Shown piece by piece: positions 38,961-50,520 of a stretch of 64,000 bases of DNA. Each line of letters opens with the position of its first letter. The first letter of the stretch is position 1. Origin of the DNA: Prorocentrum cordatum (Eukaryota > Sar > Dinophyceae > Prorocentrales > Prorocentraceae); NCBI GenBank assembly GCA_963575745.1, contig CAUYUJ010002759.1, positions 1 to 64,000 on the forward strand. Reading direction: 5' to 3'. The position numbers and the translations under genes were made by a program. Below the pieces are notes generated by a model that saw nothing but the letters and a program-made list of their open reading frames with translations, had not been told where the DNA came from and did not search any database.

Positions 38961-39284
38961 AGCCAGTTAGCGCAGGCACTCCCTTGATCCCCTGTCTTCC
39001 CCACTCTGTGCCGCACTCGTCGCGTATCCCAGGTAGCCGAGCCTTCTTGCAGAGAGGGCTTCGGCCTTGTCCGTGCCGACGGAGATTCGGGCTAAAGACG
39101 CCCACTGTAGCACAGACAAAGCAGGGTTCACACGGTCGTGTGCTTGTCCCCAGACAGTGCTTGCACTCGTGCAGCCGCGCCCGGGGCGATGGTTGACGAG
39201 TCGGGTTCACGCTTGCTCGTGGGGGTCATCGTTGCCATTGGGATTCTTTGACCGCCCCCTCCGAACCCTCCCCAGCGGAAGAAA
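38961..39284. other. Non-coding stretch
   Basis: No gene or repeat recognised. Confidence 0.4.
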
Positions 39285-39289
39285 CTGCA

Positions 39290-39470
39290 GAGGAGACCCA
39301 TGCCAAGAGGCACCCCGCTTGCCTCCAGGGTGCCCTGGGTCTCTCGGGCTTCGACGGTTTTGCTGTGAAAGGCGCGACGCTCCCACACCACAAACCGAGG
39401 GACGCCGTGGGGTCTCAGGGTTGGGCTTCTTGCGGAAGGTCTCCTGTGGACTGGCCTCCCCTGTTTTTGT
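39290..39470 (+). repeat. Dispersed repeat family B, copy 5
   Basis: Full-length family B; the tail runs directly into a CTC microsatellite. Confidence 0.8.
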
Positions 39471-39527
39471 GTGTACACTCGGCCCACGCGGACACGTCCA
39501 CCCATTCCTCTGCCTCCTCCTCCTCCC

Positions 39528-40185
39528 ATTCCTCTCCCTCCTCCTCCTCCTCCTCCTCCTCCTCCTCCTCCTCCTCCTCCTCCTCCTCCTCCGTCTCCTC
39601 CTCCGTCTCTCCTCCTCCTCCTCCTCCTCCTCCTCCTCCTCCTCCTCCTCCTCCTCCTCCTCCTCCTCCTCCTCTCCTCCTCCTCTCCTCCCTCCCTCCC
39701 TCCTCCCCCCCCCTCCTCCCCTCCTCCCCTCCTCCCTCCTCCCCCCCTCCTCCTCCTCCTCCTCCTCCTCCTCGTCCTCCCTCCTCCTCCTCCTCCTCCT
39801 CCTCCTCCTCCTCCTCCCTCCTCCCTCCTCCTCCTCCTCCCTCCTCTCTCCTCCTCCTCCTCCTCCTCCTCCTCCTCCTCCTCCTCCTCCTCCTCCTCCT
39901 CCTCCTCCTCCTCCTCCTCCTCCTCCTCCTCCTCCCTCTCCTCCTCCTCCTCCTCCTCCTCCTCCTCCTCCTCCCTCCCTCCTCCTCCCCTCTCCTCCTC
40001 CTCCTCCTCCTCCTCCTCCCTCCTCCTCCTCTCCTCCTCCTCCTCCTCCTCCTCCTCCTCCTCCTCCTCCTCCTCCTCCTCTCCTCTCCTCTCCCTCCTC
40101 CTCCTCTCCTCCTCCTCCTCCTCCTCCTCCTCCTCCCTCCTCCTCCTCCTCCTCCTCCTCCTCCTCCTCCTCCTCCTCTCCACTG
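39528..40185. repeat. Long (CTC)n tract, about 650 bp
   Basis: An almost uninterrupted pyrimidine strand of CTC/CCT repeats. All six frames are open across it and produce artefactual poly-Ser, poly-Pro, poly-Leu, poly-Glu, poly-Arg and poly-Gly proteins. Confidence 0.98.
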
Positions 40186-40365
40186 TGTCTGTGTGCACAC
40201 TCGGCCCGCGCGGACCCGGTGCCCTCCCTCTCGCCCGCCCCGCGGTCCTCCCCGTCCTCCTCGCGCGCCCGCCCGCGGGGGGGGCGCCGTGCCCTCGGCC
40301 CGCGGCCCGGTGTTTTGTGTGTTCGGCTATGCTTGACCAGCCTCGAGCGCATCCCTGTCCCTAAG

Positions 40366-40565
40366 AGGAGGGGGAGGGGGAGGGGGAGGGGGGAGGGGGA
40401 GGGGGAGGGGGAGGAGGAGGAGGAGAGGAGGTGGAGGATGGGGGGAGGAGGAGGAGGAGTGGTGGGAGGAGGTGAGGAGTGGAGTGTGAGGAGGAGTGTG
40501 AGGAGGAGTGTGAGGAGGAGGAGGAGGAGGAGGAGGAGGAGGAGGAGGAGGAGGAGGAGGAGGCG
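40366..40565. repeat. (GGA)n tract
   Basis: Purine-rich GGA/GGGGA repeats in opposite sense to the CTC tract just upstream. Confidence 0.95.
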
Positions 40566-40708
40566 GGGGCGCCTCCCGGGGGTTCTCATCGCCAGGATCG
40601 AATTCCCACTGCGGGAGGCGCCCCCTTGAAGGCCGGGCGCCCCGGTGTGGGCCTCCCACTCATTACCAGCCTCGAACGTATCCCTACCCCTAAGTTTGAC
40701 ACGCCAAA

Positions 40709-40773
40709 AGGCGATGACAATCTTAGGGATTCGCCCTCAAAAAATAAGGGAGTCCCTAAGATTGGCATCGTGA
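40709..40773. repeat. Short hairpin CGATGACAATCTTAGGGA
   Basis: CGATGACAATCTTAGGGA is followed about 20 bases later by TCCCTAAGATTGGCATCG. A stand-alone foldback with no second copy seen. Confidence 0.6.
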
Positions 40774-40804
40774 TGAGGAGGTGCCCAGCATAGGGATAGG
40801 GATA

Positions 40805-40915
40805 TGTTCCAGGCTGGTAAATTCTTGACGATGCTTGAACATTGTTTGGGTATGTTTTTTTTTTTGTCCGCCCAAGCTCCGCCTGTAATTCGGGGGGACA
40901 CGCCCGACCTTTTCC
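40805..40915. repeat. Foldback family C, partial copy
   Basis: Only the core and right end (TGTCCGCCCAAG ... GGGGGACACGCCCGACC) are recognisable. Confidence 0.55.
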
Positions 40916-41204
40916 AAGCGCTGGAGGTCGGAGGCCCCGACAGACTCCCCCAGGCCGCCTTCGATTGCCCCCGGGGGGCCCGCGCAAGTGCCCCGGGAGG
41001 CCGCAGCCCGTGCAAAGCCGGCAAGAGCTCTTTCTTTGCTGGCCCGACCTCCCGAGGTTCGGTGCCCACTGTCGGAGGCAGCTCCCGGCTCGGCCAGCTT
41101 CGGACTTTCGGTTCCATCCCCCTTTAATCCCGCTGGACCCGGCCAGATCCCGGTGGATCCCGCTGCATCCGCGGCCTGATCCGACGCAGCAGCCCCCCAA
41201 GGGG

Positions 41205-41560
41205 GTTCAATGCTCCCTGACCCTTCCGACGAAGACCACCCGGCAGTTGCCTCCCATCTTGACTGGTTCTGCCCCGCCCCTCGGGGAGCGAAAATGGCAT
41301 TAACATCCAGAAACTCGGAGGTCCGCGCGGATTTCTCGGATCTGCGCAGGACCCCTCTGGCGGCGCCTCCAGTGCCGCCCCTGGCGCGCTCCGCGCGCCA
41401 GGGGGTGGCGGATCCAGCGCGGATCCAAGAAATATCCGCGCGGACCTCCGCGTTTTTTTTCTTTATGCAATTTTTTCGTTCCCCGAGGGGAGGGGCAGAA
41501 CCAGTCCGACAGGAGGCAACTGCCAGGAGGTCTTCGTCGGAAGGATCCGGGGGTTCAACA
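41205..41560. mobile_element. Foldback family E, long copy
   Basis: A near-symmetrical element. The left arm carries CTTCCGACGAAGACCACC, CAGTTGCCTCC, GACTGGTTCTGCCCC, CTCGGGGAGCG and CGGAGGTCCGCGCGGAT; the right arm carries their complements in reverse order. Arms are about 150 bp, and the centre holds a GGCGCGCTCCGCGCGCC palindrome. An extra left-end fragment follows at 41,561-41,600. Confidence 0.8.
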
Positions 41561-42198
41561 CTCCCTGATCCTTCCGACGACGACCCCCAGCAGTTGCCCC
41601 CCTTCGGGGGGGGGGGGGGGGTTCGGGGGGGGTGCCACGGGGGGGGGGAGAGTTCGGTCCGTTGGCGCCTCGAACCGCAGAACAGCGCTGCAAAACGAGG
41701 TCTCCGGCCGCCGCCGGAGCCCGAGTGGCGTCGACGCTCGGGGCGCGCGCGGGGCATCGTCTTTCGGAAATCCGATGCGGATGCGCCAGCGGATCGGGCT
41801 CCGCCCCCCCCAGGGTCCCCCCCCTTTGGTGGGCCCCGACTCCTGCCTGACTGGTTCCAGGACGGGACAAAAACACACACAGACACAAGGAGTCGTCGAT
41901 TCCCAGGAAGATATGGGAAAAGAGTGGGAGGTTGTGGGGAAGACAGAAAACCAGGAGATATGGGACCATATGGGGGATCCTTTGTACTTGTGTGTATGTA
42001 TTTGTGTGTCCCAGGGCCCCTGCCTGCTCCTGCCCCCTCCCCACCCTGCCCTGCGCGGCCGCCGCGCGGCCAGGCTCGCGGCCTCGCCGCAGCTCGCCGG
42101 GCCCGCGGGGCCGCCCGCCGTGCGGGTGGCGTGCGCGGAGGGGCGGTGCGCGTCGCCGATCCAGGCGCGCTTTTCGCGCAGCGGGCGGCGGCCCGGCG

Positions 42199-42905
42199 CT
42201 GCTGTCCAGTCGGGCGCGTCCCTCTACAGGGGGGATATGCAACAATTGTCAAGAACTAGTCCGGGGATGATTTTTTGATGAGTGTTTGATTCTTTGTTTT
42301 TTTGTATTTTATTGTTCGTCCAAAATCCCCCAGTAGGGGGACACGCCCGACTTAACGCTGCTGCTGCGGCGGCGGCCTGGCGCTGCTGTCCAGTCGGGCG
42401 CGTCCCTCTACAGCTCTTTATCGCTCGGACGTGTGCACTTTTTCCCGGCGGGGAGTATTCAGGAGCATCCTGGATCATTCTGTGAAAAAAACCACGCACG
42501 AACCTCCAAAAAACACACGGAATGGACGTCCGAGCGATGGCCACCAGACAGGGGGACGATGCAAAAATAGTCAAAAGATAGTCTGGGGACGATTTTCTGA
42601 TGAATGTTTGATTATTTTGGGGGCATTTTTGTATGTTTTATTTTGCGTCCAAAATCCCCCTGTAGGGGGACACGCCCGACTTAACGCTGCTGCTGCGGCG
42701 GCGGCCGCCGCCACGGTTGGTCTACCGTTAAGTCGGGCGTGTCCCTCTACGGGAGGAGTATTTCAAAAATGGTCCACAAATAATATGGGGACGATGTTTG
42801 TACTACTTTCGAGTGTGTGTGTGTGTGTGTTCAGCATGATTGTTGAGTATTTGTTTGATTTGTCCTCCAAGATTCGCCTGTAGGGGGACATGCCTGGCCT
42901 AAATC
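42199..42905. mobile_element. Three tandem family C elements, one holding a family D element
   Basis: Copies span about 42,199-42,355, 42,390-42,687 and 42,729-42,905. Ends are AGTCGGGCGTGTCCCTCTAC or close variants and GTAGGGGGACACGCCCGACT, separated by GC-rich linkers (GCTGCTGCTGCGGCGGCGGC). The middle copy is interrupted at 42,420-42,543 by family D (ATCGCTCGGACGT...ACGTCCGAGCGAT), after which its own core resumes. Confidence 0.8.
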
Positions 42906-42949
42906 TACCTGGTGGTTTCATCGTTCCTCCTGCTCTCGATGAGCCAACG

Positions 42950-43132
42950 TCGCCTCCTCCTCCTCCTCCTCCTCCTCCTCATTTGCTTTCGGGGTGAGTT
43001 CCTTCCTGCTCCGCCTCTCCCTCCTCCTTCCAGGTATTCCTCCTTTTCCTCCTCCTCCTCTTCCTCCTCCTCCTCCCCTCCTCATCACAGGTACTTCTTT
43101 TTTAACTTGCGTGGTACTCCTCCTCCTCCTCC
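42950..43132. repeat. CTC-rich microsatellite
   Basis: Interrupted CTC/TCC runs. Confidence 0.85.
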
Positions 43133-43900
43133 TGTCCTGTTCAGCGGACGCGATTGTTACCAACACTGAGGCACCAGTTGACTATGTTGTTGCACTTCTT
43201 GACAAAGTGACGCTCCGGTGCCACCTAGTCGGGCCCTCGCGGCTCGTTGCGGCAAAGCCGATCTCCGATGCCTAATACCCGCTCTCGATGAAAAATATAC
43301 ATCCTCGACCGTTGCTTGTGCGAGTTGGGACGTTTTGTTAGAATGCTCCTCTGCTGTCTGGCAAGGTTCCTGTAGTGTTTTCTGGGAACAAAGTTCCGCC
43401 ACAAATTATTGTTTGGAGAGGCTTTTTTCCAAGAGTGCCCCCCTCGAGCGGACAAACGAACTACATAAAATAACAAAGAACAATAAGAAGCAGCCCAAAC
43501 ACCCGAAACACCAGCAAAACAACAAAGCCAAACGCGCTAACAATATTCCAAGGCAGCCAACATAGCAAAACAACGCAACAACGCCTCAAGACAGCCGAGC
43601 TCGCCCCAAGATGACCAAAAGGCTCACAAGGCGTTCTCAATACTGTCTAAGACGGCCTCCAGAGAGCCACAAGTTGGCCTCAAGACAGCCCATGCGCCCC
43701 CAAGACGGCCCCAGAAGGCTCCAAGAAACGCCGAAGAGGCCCTGGGGAGCAAGACAAGGTCCGCCTGCAAACCACCAAAGGCTCCCCAAACGGGCCTAAA
43801 AGGCTCCCAAGAGGCCCTCGGCCCTCAAGAGGCCCCAGGGAAGCTCCCAAGAGCGTCTTTAATTCACCCGCCTTCATGCTGCGGTGCTGCGGTGGCCAGA
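43133..43900. other. Non-coding stretch with CAAGACGGCC minisatellite
   Basis: AC-rich sequence at 43,440-43,600, then degenerate repeats of CCAAGANGGCC/CTCCAAGA (43,600-43,860), in reverse sense to the minisatellite at 4.3-4.6 kb. Confidence 0.5.
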
Positions 43901-43904
43901 TGGC

Positions 43905-44080
43905 GGGGTTTGCCACACGCAGGTGGATCTGTCGGATGTCCGCGCGGATCTCTTGGATCGGCGTTGGATCTCCCTGTCGGCGCCTCCGGCGCCGCCCCTG
44001 GGGCTCTCCGCGCGTGAGGGAGGGGGGTCGGTCCATCGACGATCCAAGAAATCCGCGTGGACGTTCGAAAGTTTATGCTC
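43905..44080. mobile_element. Foldback family E, degenerate copy
   Basis: GTCCGCGCGGATCTCTTGGATC on the left and GATCCAAGAAATCCGCGTGG on the right, around a GGCGCCTCCGGCGCC palindrome. The outer arms are diverged. Confidence 0.65.
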
Positions 44081-45290
44081 TTGGCGATGGGTACATGTCC
44101 CACCCCTTGGGATCAACCTGGGTAATCTTGACATGCTTTGCGTGCAGGGGCTCGGAACAGCTTGCAGCAGACGACCGCGCCAGAAAGTACTTCTGCCGGC
44201 CCTCCCGAGAGCCTGCGGTGGCCTCCCCACGGCGTGGACCGTTGCGTTGCTTCCAGGAGGAGAGATGTCGAATGTTATGGAAACGCCTATGTGGCCGAAC
44301 GTTGCGGCCAGGGCTCGGCCAGGCCACCAAACCATGTGTTCCCGCAGCCGCTGTGGAAACCCTTCGGGAAACACGAGGGGGAGAAAGAACTAAAAGGGAA
44401 GAGAGGGAGGACAAATGAGGGGGAGGAGGAAGGAGGAGGAGGGAGGAGGGAGGAGGAGGAGATGGGGACGCAAGGAGGGGGGAGGAGGGGGGGAAGAGGC
44501 AAGGAGGGAGGAGAGCGCCAGCTACATCGAGTGCAGATTGGCAACAGGCTGTATCGCACGCAGTTGGAGTTCATGTACGCCTGCGCGGTCTATCAGGGGC
44601 CTGGGCTGACAGAGCCCCCTCGCGAGCCACCCGAGGATCACACGGCCAGCAGCCGGAAGGCATGCGAGGCCCGATACATATGCCAGCAGCTGGGTGTCGA
44701 CAAGGTGGACATGCACCAGTGTATGCGTGGAGCAGAGAGAAGACGCCGTGCACGTCAGAGGCGCATGGGCAGGGAAAGCTGGCGCCGACGCGACGCCAGC
44801 CGAACGCCGTGAAACGCTTCGAACACCCCATCGCCGCCAACTCTGGGCACGGAAATCTACCACTCTTCTGACTGTGGCCCTCCCTGCGCTACGCCAGGAA
44901 GTGCGGCGTGTATCCCATGCAGGGCGCTGCTGACACACCAGCGACTACCACGAAGGGCTGCAAGGGGTTGATGAGCAGGGAAGCTGGCTCACCACCGCGG
45001 TGAAAGAGCACCCCAGCAGACTCTGCGAACTCATCGCAGCATCTTTGGCGCGGCACTCTGGCTGGAGGTTCCCCGACCTGGAGCACCTCACCTCGGACTG
45101 GGTCGTGTCCTCGAGGGCGAGGTCGCTCGCTTTGACCTGCCGCTCGACTCCTACGTCAGCCGCGGCATCGGCATGGATTCGAACCCTGGTGGGCGGCACC
45201 ACGGGTACGAGGGCATGACGGCGCTGCAGGGAGCGAGCGAGTGGACCCGGCAGGATCGCCATCGGCCGTCACCCATGCCGCAGTTGATCG
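44081..45290. other. No assignable gene
   Basis: A GGA tract lies at 44,409-44,515. Two stretches (about 44,520-44,810 and 44,950-45,250) have protein-like composition on the + strand (QIGNRLYRTQLEFMYACAVY; LTTAVKEHPSRLCELIAASL) and may be exons of an unknown host gene, but neither is recognised and no splice junction could be fixed. Confidence 0.3.
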
Positions 45291-45362
45291 CCATCCTCCT
45301 CCTCCTCCTCCTCCTCCTCCTCCTCCTCCTCCTCCTCCTGCTCCTCCTTCTCCTCCCCCTCC
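45291..45362. repeat. (CTC)n microsatellite
   Basis: A pure CTC run with one CTG. Confidence 0.95.
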
Positions 45363-47010
45363 GTCGACTCATTCAAGTGATATCGACGCGTATTCTGAGC
45401 CTCCCACATTTCAACAAGCACGTGGGCGTCGGATGTGGCGAGCCACCACGTCGAACAAGGCTGGAGGCCTCAAACTTGTTCCATGAGATGCACGATGGGA
45501 CAACAACTGCCTTGGTCCGCGAGACGGCGAGGAGCCAAGCTAACTATCATGATGAGGCATCATTGACGGCGACGGTCAGCAGCTCGGGCAAGGAGGCGGT
45601 ATAACCATTGTGCGCCAGACCGAAAGGGCGTGCCTGAGAGAGGAACGGTCAGCACCGCCGTGGGGCTTCTTCCCACAGACCCGGGCGTGCTCGGCATTCC
45701 AGCTGCTAAGTCAGAGCGCGGACTCGGGGTGCTCCTCGAGCCCCGAGTCCCCAGCGTCGCCACGAGGAAGCCCAGGCTCAGCACGGCGGGTCCCTGTGTG
45801 AGAGCGCGGACCTGGGTTAGTTTGCCCAGGTCGTACGCGTCGCCACGTGCCCGAGGAGAGTCCGGGCGCTGTCCTGCGAGGAGTCAGGGCGCGGGCCCGA
45901 GGTGCTCCTCGAGCCTCTGGCAGTCGGGGTCGCCGCCTGCCGCATCAGCGTCCCAGCGGAGGGCGCCTACGACGTGGACCTGCGGTGCTTTCCGGCCTGG
46001 GCTGCCTCTGGGCCGACGCGGCGGGAGCGCCACGCTGTGGGCCGTCGGGGGGCCCCTGGCAGAACCTCCCCGCTCGCTTCACGGCTGCAGCAGGGAAGGG
46101 GAGGCCAGTGAAACAGGTGACCTCATCCCGCAGCGTGGCCGTGATGAGCTCTCCTTGGAGGTGACGAGGAGGCCGCCGACCTGGACTGGAACGGCTGCCG
46201 CAGCAGCGAGGGGAGCGACGTGCTGCCGAGGTCGCCTCCCCTGGCGGCGGCGCGGCTGGCGCAGCTGCGAGCCCCGGGCGCGCCAGACCCCCAGGACGGC
46301 TCCCCTGGCGGCGGCCCCGCAGGCGCACGCGCGGCAGCGGGCCCTGGGTGAGAGGGCTGCCCCGTGCGCCAGCACTGTCGACCTGTCTCGTGCGCACCGG
46401 GGGCCCCTGCGGACTGCGGGGGCCCACGGGGCCGCGGGGCGCTGCGGGGGCCGCTCGGTGGAACGACCACCAGGGGCCCTCGGCGCCGGAGGAGGAGGAG
46501 GAGGAGGAGGAGGAGGAGGAGGTGGAGGAGGAGGAGGAGGAGGAGGCCGGCAGGAATCTGCTTCCACGGGCGCGACCCCCCCTCGCCTTCCTTCTCGCGA
46601 GCCTCCTCCGGAGAGGGGCCCGCTTGCTGCCCTCTGCCTGCTGGCCCGGCAGTCCTGCCGCCGTGGCCGCCGCCGCCGCTGCGGCATTGTGGCAGCCTCG
46701 TCCCGGCTGCGCGGCGGACGCCGCGCTGTGAGCCGTTACAATGGGCATGGGAGGAGGAGGAGGAGGAGGAGGAGGAGGAGGAGGAGGCGGAGGAGGAATG
46801 GACGCACTGAGGGAGGAGGGATGGTCTGGGAGCTACTGGGGACGCCTCAACACGCATCTTGCTTCTCTAATTGGTTTCTTCACCCGACCTGGATCGCACC
46901 CGTTTCCTCTATCCACGTCCAATTTTCTGCTTGTGAGTCTGGTTCTGGTACGAGAATGCTGCTCGTTGTCTTTGCCGCGCGCTGCGTCGCGGGGATGGCG
47001 TGCACATGGG
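45363..47010. other. GC-rich stretch with GGA microsatellites, no gene recognised
   Basis: GGA runs at 46,488-46,545 and 46,749-46,800. Several frames stay open because of high GC; no domain was recognised. Confidence 0.35.
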
Positions 47011-47014
47011 CAAG

Positions 47015-47017
<3 letters not shown>

Positions 47018-47067
<50 letters not shown>
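47018..47067. repeat. (GT)n microsatellite
   Basis: An uninterrupted GT run of about 50 bases. Confidence 0.98.
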
Positions 47068-47068
<1 letters not shown>

Positions 47069-47376
47069 CGTTGCGTTTGTTGCTGCCTCCCTCGCTGCCT
47101 CGTGCAGGTGCGAGCTACGGTCCCGGCGGTGGGGAAGCAGGCCATGCTGCAGAATGCGGCCAGGCGCCGGGGGGTCGGATTCTGAGCGGCCCGAGGCTCG
47201 GCCAGGGCCGCTCGTGTCGCTGCGCGAGCAGCGAGGAGTTCGCGCGCGAAGCAGGCTGCGCGCATGAACATGATTCTTTCTCGCCCTCCTCCCTCGGCCA
47301 TGCTGGCTCCCCCTTTCTCGATCTGTCGATCTGTTGCCCAGACGCTGCTTGCAATCGGGGGTGCTTGCGTCCCTTC

Positions 47377-47600
47377 TCGGGACCTGGGGCCGGAGTGTCG
47401 GCCCAGCGGCTACGTTGTCGCCGTGGCCGCTCCGTCGCCGCGCCGTCGCCGCCCCGTCGCCGCCCGTGGTCTGGGCCTGCTCGTCGGTCTGGCGGCTATG
47501 TTGTCGCCGTTGCCGCCCCGTCGCCGCCTCGTCACCGCCCGTGATCTGGGCCTGATCGTCGGTCTGGCGGCTATGCTGTCGCCGGCCCCGCCTCGTCGCC
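47377..47600. repeat. About 77-bp tandem repeat, three copies
   Basis: TCTGGGCCTG and GTCGGTCTGGCGGCTATG recur near 47,470 and 47,546. A diverged first copy (GGACCTGGGGCC...CAGCGGCTACG) lies near 47,380. Confidence 0.75.
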
Positions 47601-47614
47601 GCTTAACGTGCACA

Positions 47615-47965
47615 ACGCAGGCTGCACCGCAGATATGGCACGACTCCGTCTGCACCACATAGTAGGTGTTGCACAGCAGATACTGCACCACAGGGATTTC
47701 ACCACACAGGTTGCACCAACCGGTTGCACCGCATCTATTGCACCACAGATGCTGCACCGCATATATGGTACCGCATAGATGGCACAACATGGGCTGCACC
47801 ACATATGTTCCACCACTTCGATTGCACCGCATACGTTGCGCACCACATAGATTGCACCATAGGTTTAGATTGTACCATCAATATGGGTTAACATCGGTTG
47901 CAGAACAGATATTGCACCACATATATTACTCAACCTAGATTGCTCCACACATGTTGCACACCATC
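47615..47965. repeat. TTGCACCACA minisatellite
   Basis: Degenerate tandem units of about 17-18 bp (GATTGCACCACATAGGT-like) over 350 bases. Confidence 0.8.
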
Positions 47966-48002
47966 TATTGCTAGAAGCTCACTGTTAGGGATCCACGCTC
48001 GG

Positions 48003-48090
48003 TGACACACACACACACACGCACACACACACACACACGCACACACACATTTACATATACGTGTGTATACATATATATATATATAGGTGC
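48003..48090. repeat. (AC)n and (AT)n microsatellites
   Basis: An AC run with CG interruptions (48,006-48,050), then ATAT/GTAT alternation. Confidence 0.95.
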
Positions 48091-48935
48091 GTATATATGC
48101 ATATAGGTATCGTGCTCCGCGCACGCCGATACAGGCAGCGCATAAACACCAGAGGGATCGAATTCCTCTTGACCGCCGAGTTGACTCGCCCCTGGTGATA
48201 GGCTGGGGCTCCTGCTCTGGATGCTTCACGATGAGGCCGATCCAGAGCTGCTCCGTGGCGCCTGGATGAGACGACATGTGCAGATGACCTGCACACTGGC
48301 GACGAGCGGCGTTCGCCGTTCGCCTGCGGAGCGCTCCGTTGCCAGGTCGCGCTTGACTGGCCGACTGCCGTCGCCCAGATGCCGCGCAGAGATTTGTGCC
48401 GTTGTGGGAAATAGAGAGTGTGTTTGATGACCCTCCGGGCCATCACGCGCGTCATGCCGCCCTCTTCCGCCCCCCCCTCCCCGCCTCACATAACGTCCCC
48501 CCCCCTCCTCCCTCCAGTGCGTCCCCGGCACTGCCGCAGCGCCTCTGGCACCAGTCTGTCACGGTGGGGGGGGCCGGGGCGTTACGCTGTGCCCTTCCCC
48601 CTCCGCAGCTCATAACGCCCGTTATCGCCGCGAGTGAAGAAGTGCTCTCATATTGAGCCGATCCAGAGAAGCTCCGAGGCACCTCAGAGCCTCATCTTGA
48701 GACTATCCTCGGACTCTAGGCAGGCTGGGCGGCAGACGAGACGCGTGGGCCACTGCTGCCCCAGTGATGCCACGAAGCAGCCACGAGCTCCCTTGCCCAT
48801 TCTCTCTCCCCTACCTTCAGGGCAACGCTAGGGTGGGATAGGCTCAGGGGGTAGGATGCACCGATCCCCACCCGTCCATTAATTACGGATATGGGCCTGA
48901 TCGCCCAACAAATCCCGGAAGGATCCTGATTCGCT
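48091..48935. other. Non-coding stretch
   Basis: No gene or repeat recognised. Confidence 0.4.
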
Positions 48936-48937
48936 TC

Positions 48938-48998
48938 ATGGGCCTATCGACGATCTATCGGCGATCTATCGCCGATAGATAGGTCGATGTCTCCCCCC
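48938..48998. repeat. CTATCGGCGAT repeat, second copy
   Basis: The partner of 8,395-8,475; contains ATCTATCGGCGATCTATCGC and its internal complement. Confidence 0.6.
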
Positions 48999-48999
48999 C

Positions 49000-49740
49000 C
49001 GAGCCAGTCCCTCCTGACGTCTCCTCGTCCCTGCTTCCCTGCCTCCTCCCTCTCTCTCTTTTGCCAGGAGGGCATCGGCAAAGAAGAAACACAACAAACT
49101 ACACGAGCACACCACACTTTCGGACGGCCGCGCAGATTGTTCTTGGGTCGGCCAGGGACTCCCCTCCCCCCTCGGCGCGCGGAGCGCGCCATACTCGCGC
49201 GGCGCCTGCGGCGCCGCCAGGGAGGCCCAGCTGATACCCATCGTGGGTGGACAGAACCCCCAACAGTGACACGTCGATCAGTGAACTGTCCGTTTTCGGC
49301 TCTCGAGAGGGCGCCGTGGCCGCTCTTTTCCAGGCTTGCGCCCGCCAGGTTTGGGCCTCAGGTCGCCTTCACTAGACCACGTTTTGCTAAAGGGGGGTCT
49401 GTCCATCCCCGAACCCCCGAAATCCACGCGGACCTCCGAGGCATCGCCGGGCCGCCCCCCTCGCCCCGCCAGGCCTCTGCCTGCGCGCGCCGCCGCTTCA
49501 GCTGAGCGAGTCGCCACCTCCGGGGAGGGCGTTCGCTCTCGAGGCGCGCGCCTATAGAAGCAGCCCCCCGGTCCGCCCTGGGGTGCGCCGTGCCGAAGGG
49601 GGGCAAGCAACCATCGGAGAAGGTGTGCCCAGGCGCGATCCGTGGGAGGAGCTCGGCGGAGGGCGGGCGACGTCCCATGTGCGAGGAGGTCGGGGGAGGA
49701 TCTGAGCTGTCGATCCCAGGCGGCGACGATCGACTCGGAG
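49000..49740. other. Non-coding stretch with family E remnants
   Basis: GCGCGCGGAGCGCGCC and ATCCACGCGGACCTCCGAGG (49,165-49,440) resemble scrambled parts of family E. Nothing else recognised. Confidence 0.4.
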
Positions 49741-49741
49741 A

Positions 49742-50140
49742 GCTCGGCGGAGGAGGAGGAGAGGGGGGAGGAGCAGGAGGAGGAGGAGGAGGAGGAGGAG
49801 ACGGAAAGGGAGAGGGAGAGGGAGAGGGAGAGGTAGGAGGAGAGGGAGAGGGAGGAGGAGAGGGAGAAGGAGGAGGAGGTGGAGGAGGAGGAGGAGGAGG
49901 AGGAGCAGGAGCAGCAGGAGCAGCGGGAGCATGAGCAGGAGGCGGAGGAGGAGGATGAGGAGGAGGAGCAGCAGAAGGAGGAGGAGGAGGAGGAGCAGGA
50001 GGAGGAGGAGGAGGAGCAGGAGCAGGAGGAGGAGGAGGAGCAGGAGGAGGAGGAGGAGGAGCAGAGCAGGAGCAGGAGCAGGAGGAGGAGCGAGGAGGAG
50101 CGAGGAGGAGCGAGGAGGAGCGAGGGGGAGCGAGGAGGGG
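49742..50140. repeat. (GGA)n / GAGCAG tract
   Basis: Purine-rich GGA, GGAGCA and GAGCGA repeats over about 400 bases. Confidence 0.95.
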
Positions 50141-50360
50141 CGAGGGGGGGCGAAGCCCGCGAGAGGCACGCGGCGCAGCAGCGGTGCGCCTCCCCGGTGG
50201 TCGTGCGCCGGACGCGCTGCACCACCCCGGTGCGGTGCCGCTTGGCCTCGGGCGCGCAGGAGGCGGGGGGCCGCCCGCCGCCTCAGGGGTCAGCGTCGCC
50301 GGACCGGCTGCAAGACGGCAGTGTTCGGAGGAGGAAGAGGCTCGGTCGGACCGAGGAATC

Positions 50361-50520
50361 AGTCGGGCCTGTCCCTCTACATGGGGGGATATTTAGAAGT
50401 AGTCCAAATGTAGTCTGGGGAGGATTGTTCGACTCTTTTTGGCCATTTTGGAGCATGTTTGGCCCATCTTCAGCTTTCCCTTCCATAGTCCGCCTGTAGG
50501 GGGAGATGCCCGACCTAAAC
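50361..50520. mobile_element. Foldback family C, copy at 50.4 kb
   Basis: AGTCGGGCCTGTCCCTCTAC at the left and CCTGTAGGGGGAGATGCCCGAC at the right, with the GTCTGGGGA core. Confidence 0.75.

Noticed and set aside
39128-40589. Very long open frames on both strands through the CTC/GGA tracts (up to 520 codons)
   Set aside because: They are poly-Ser/Pro/Leu/Glu/Arg/Gly translations of a trinucleotide repeat, open in all six frames, with no unique protein sequence.
45174-45190. GGATTCGAACCC, resembling a tRNA T-loop on the minus strand
   Set aside because: The adjoining T-stem has a mismatch and no acceptor, D-arm or anticodon arm could be built around it.
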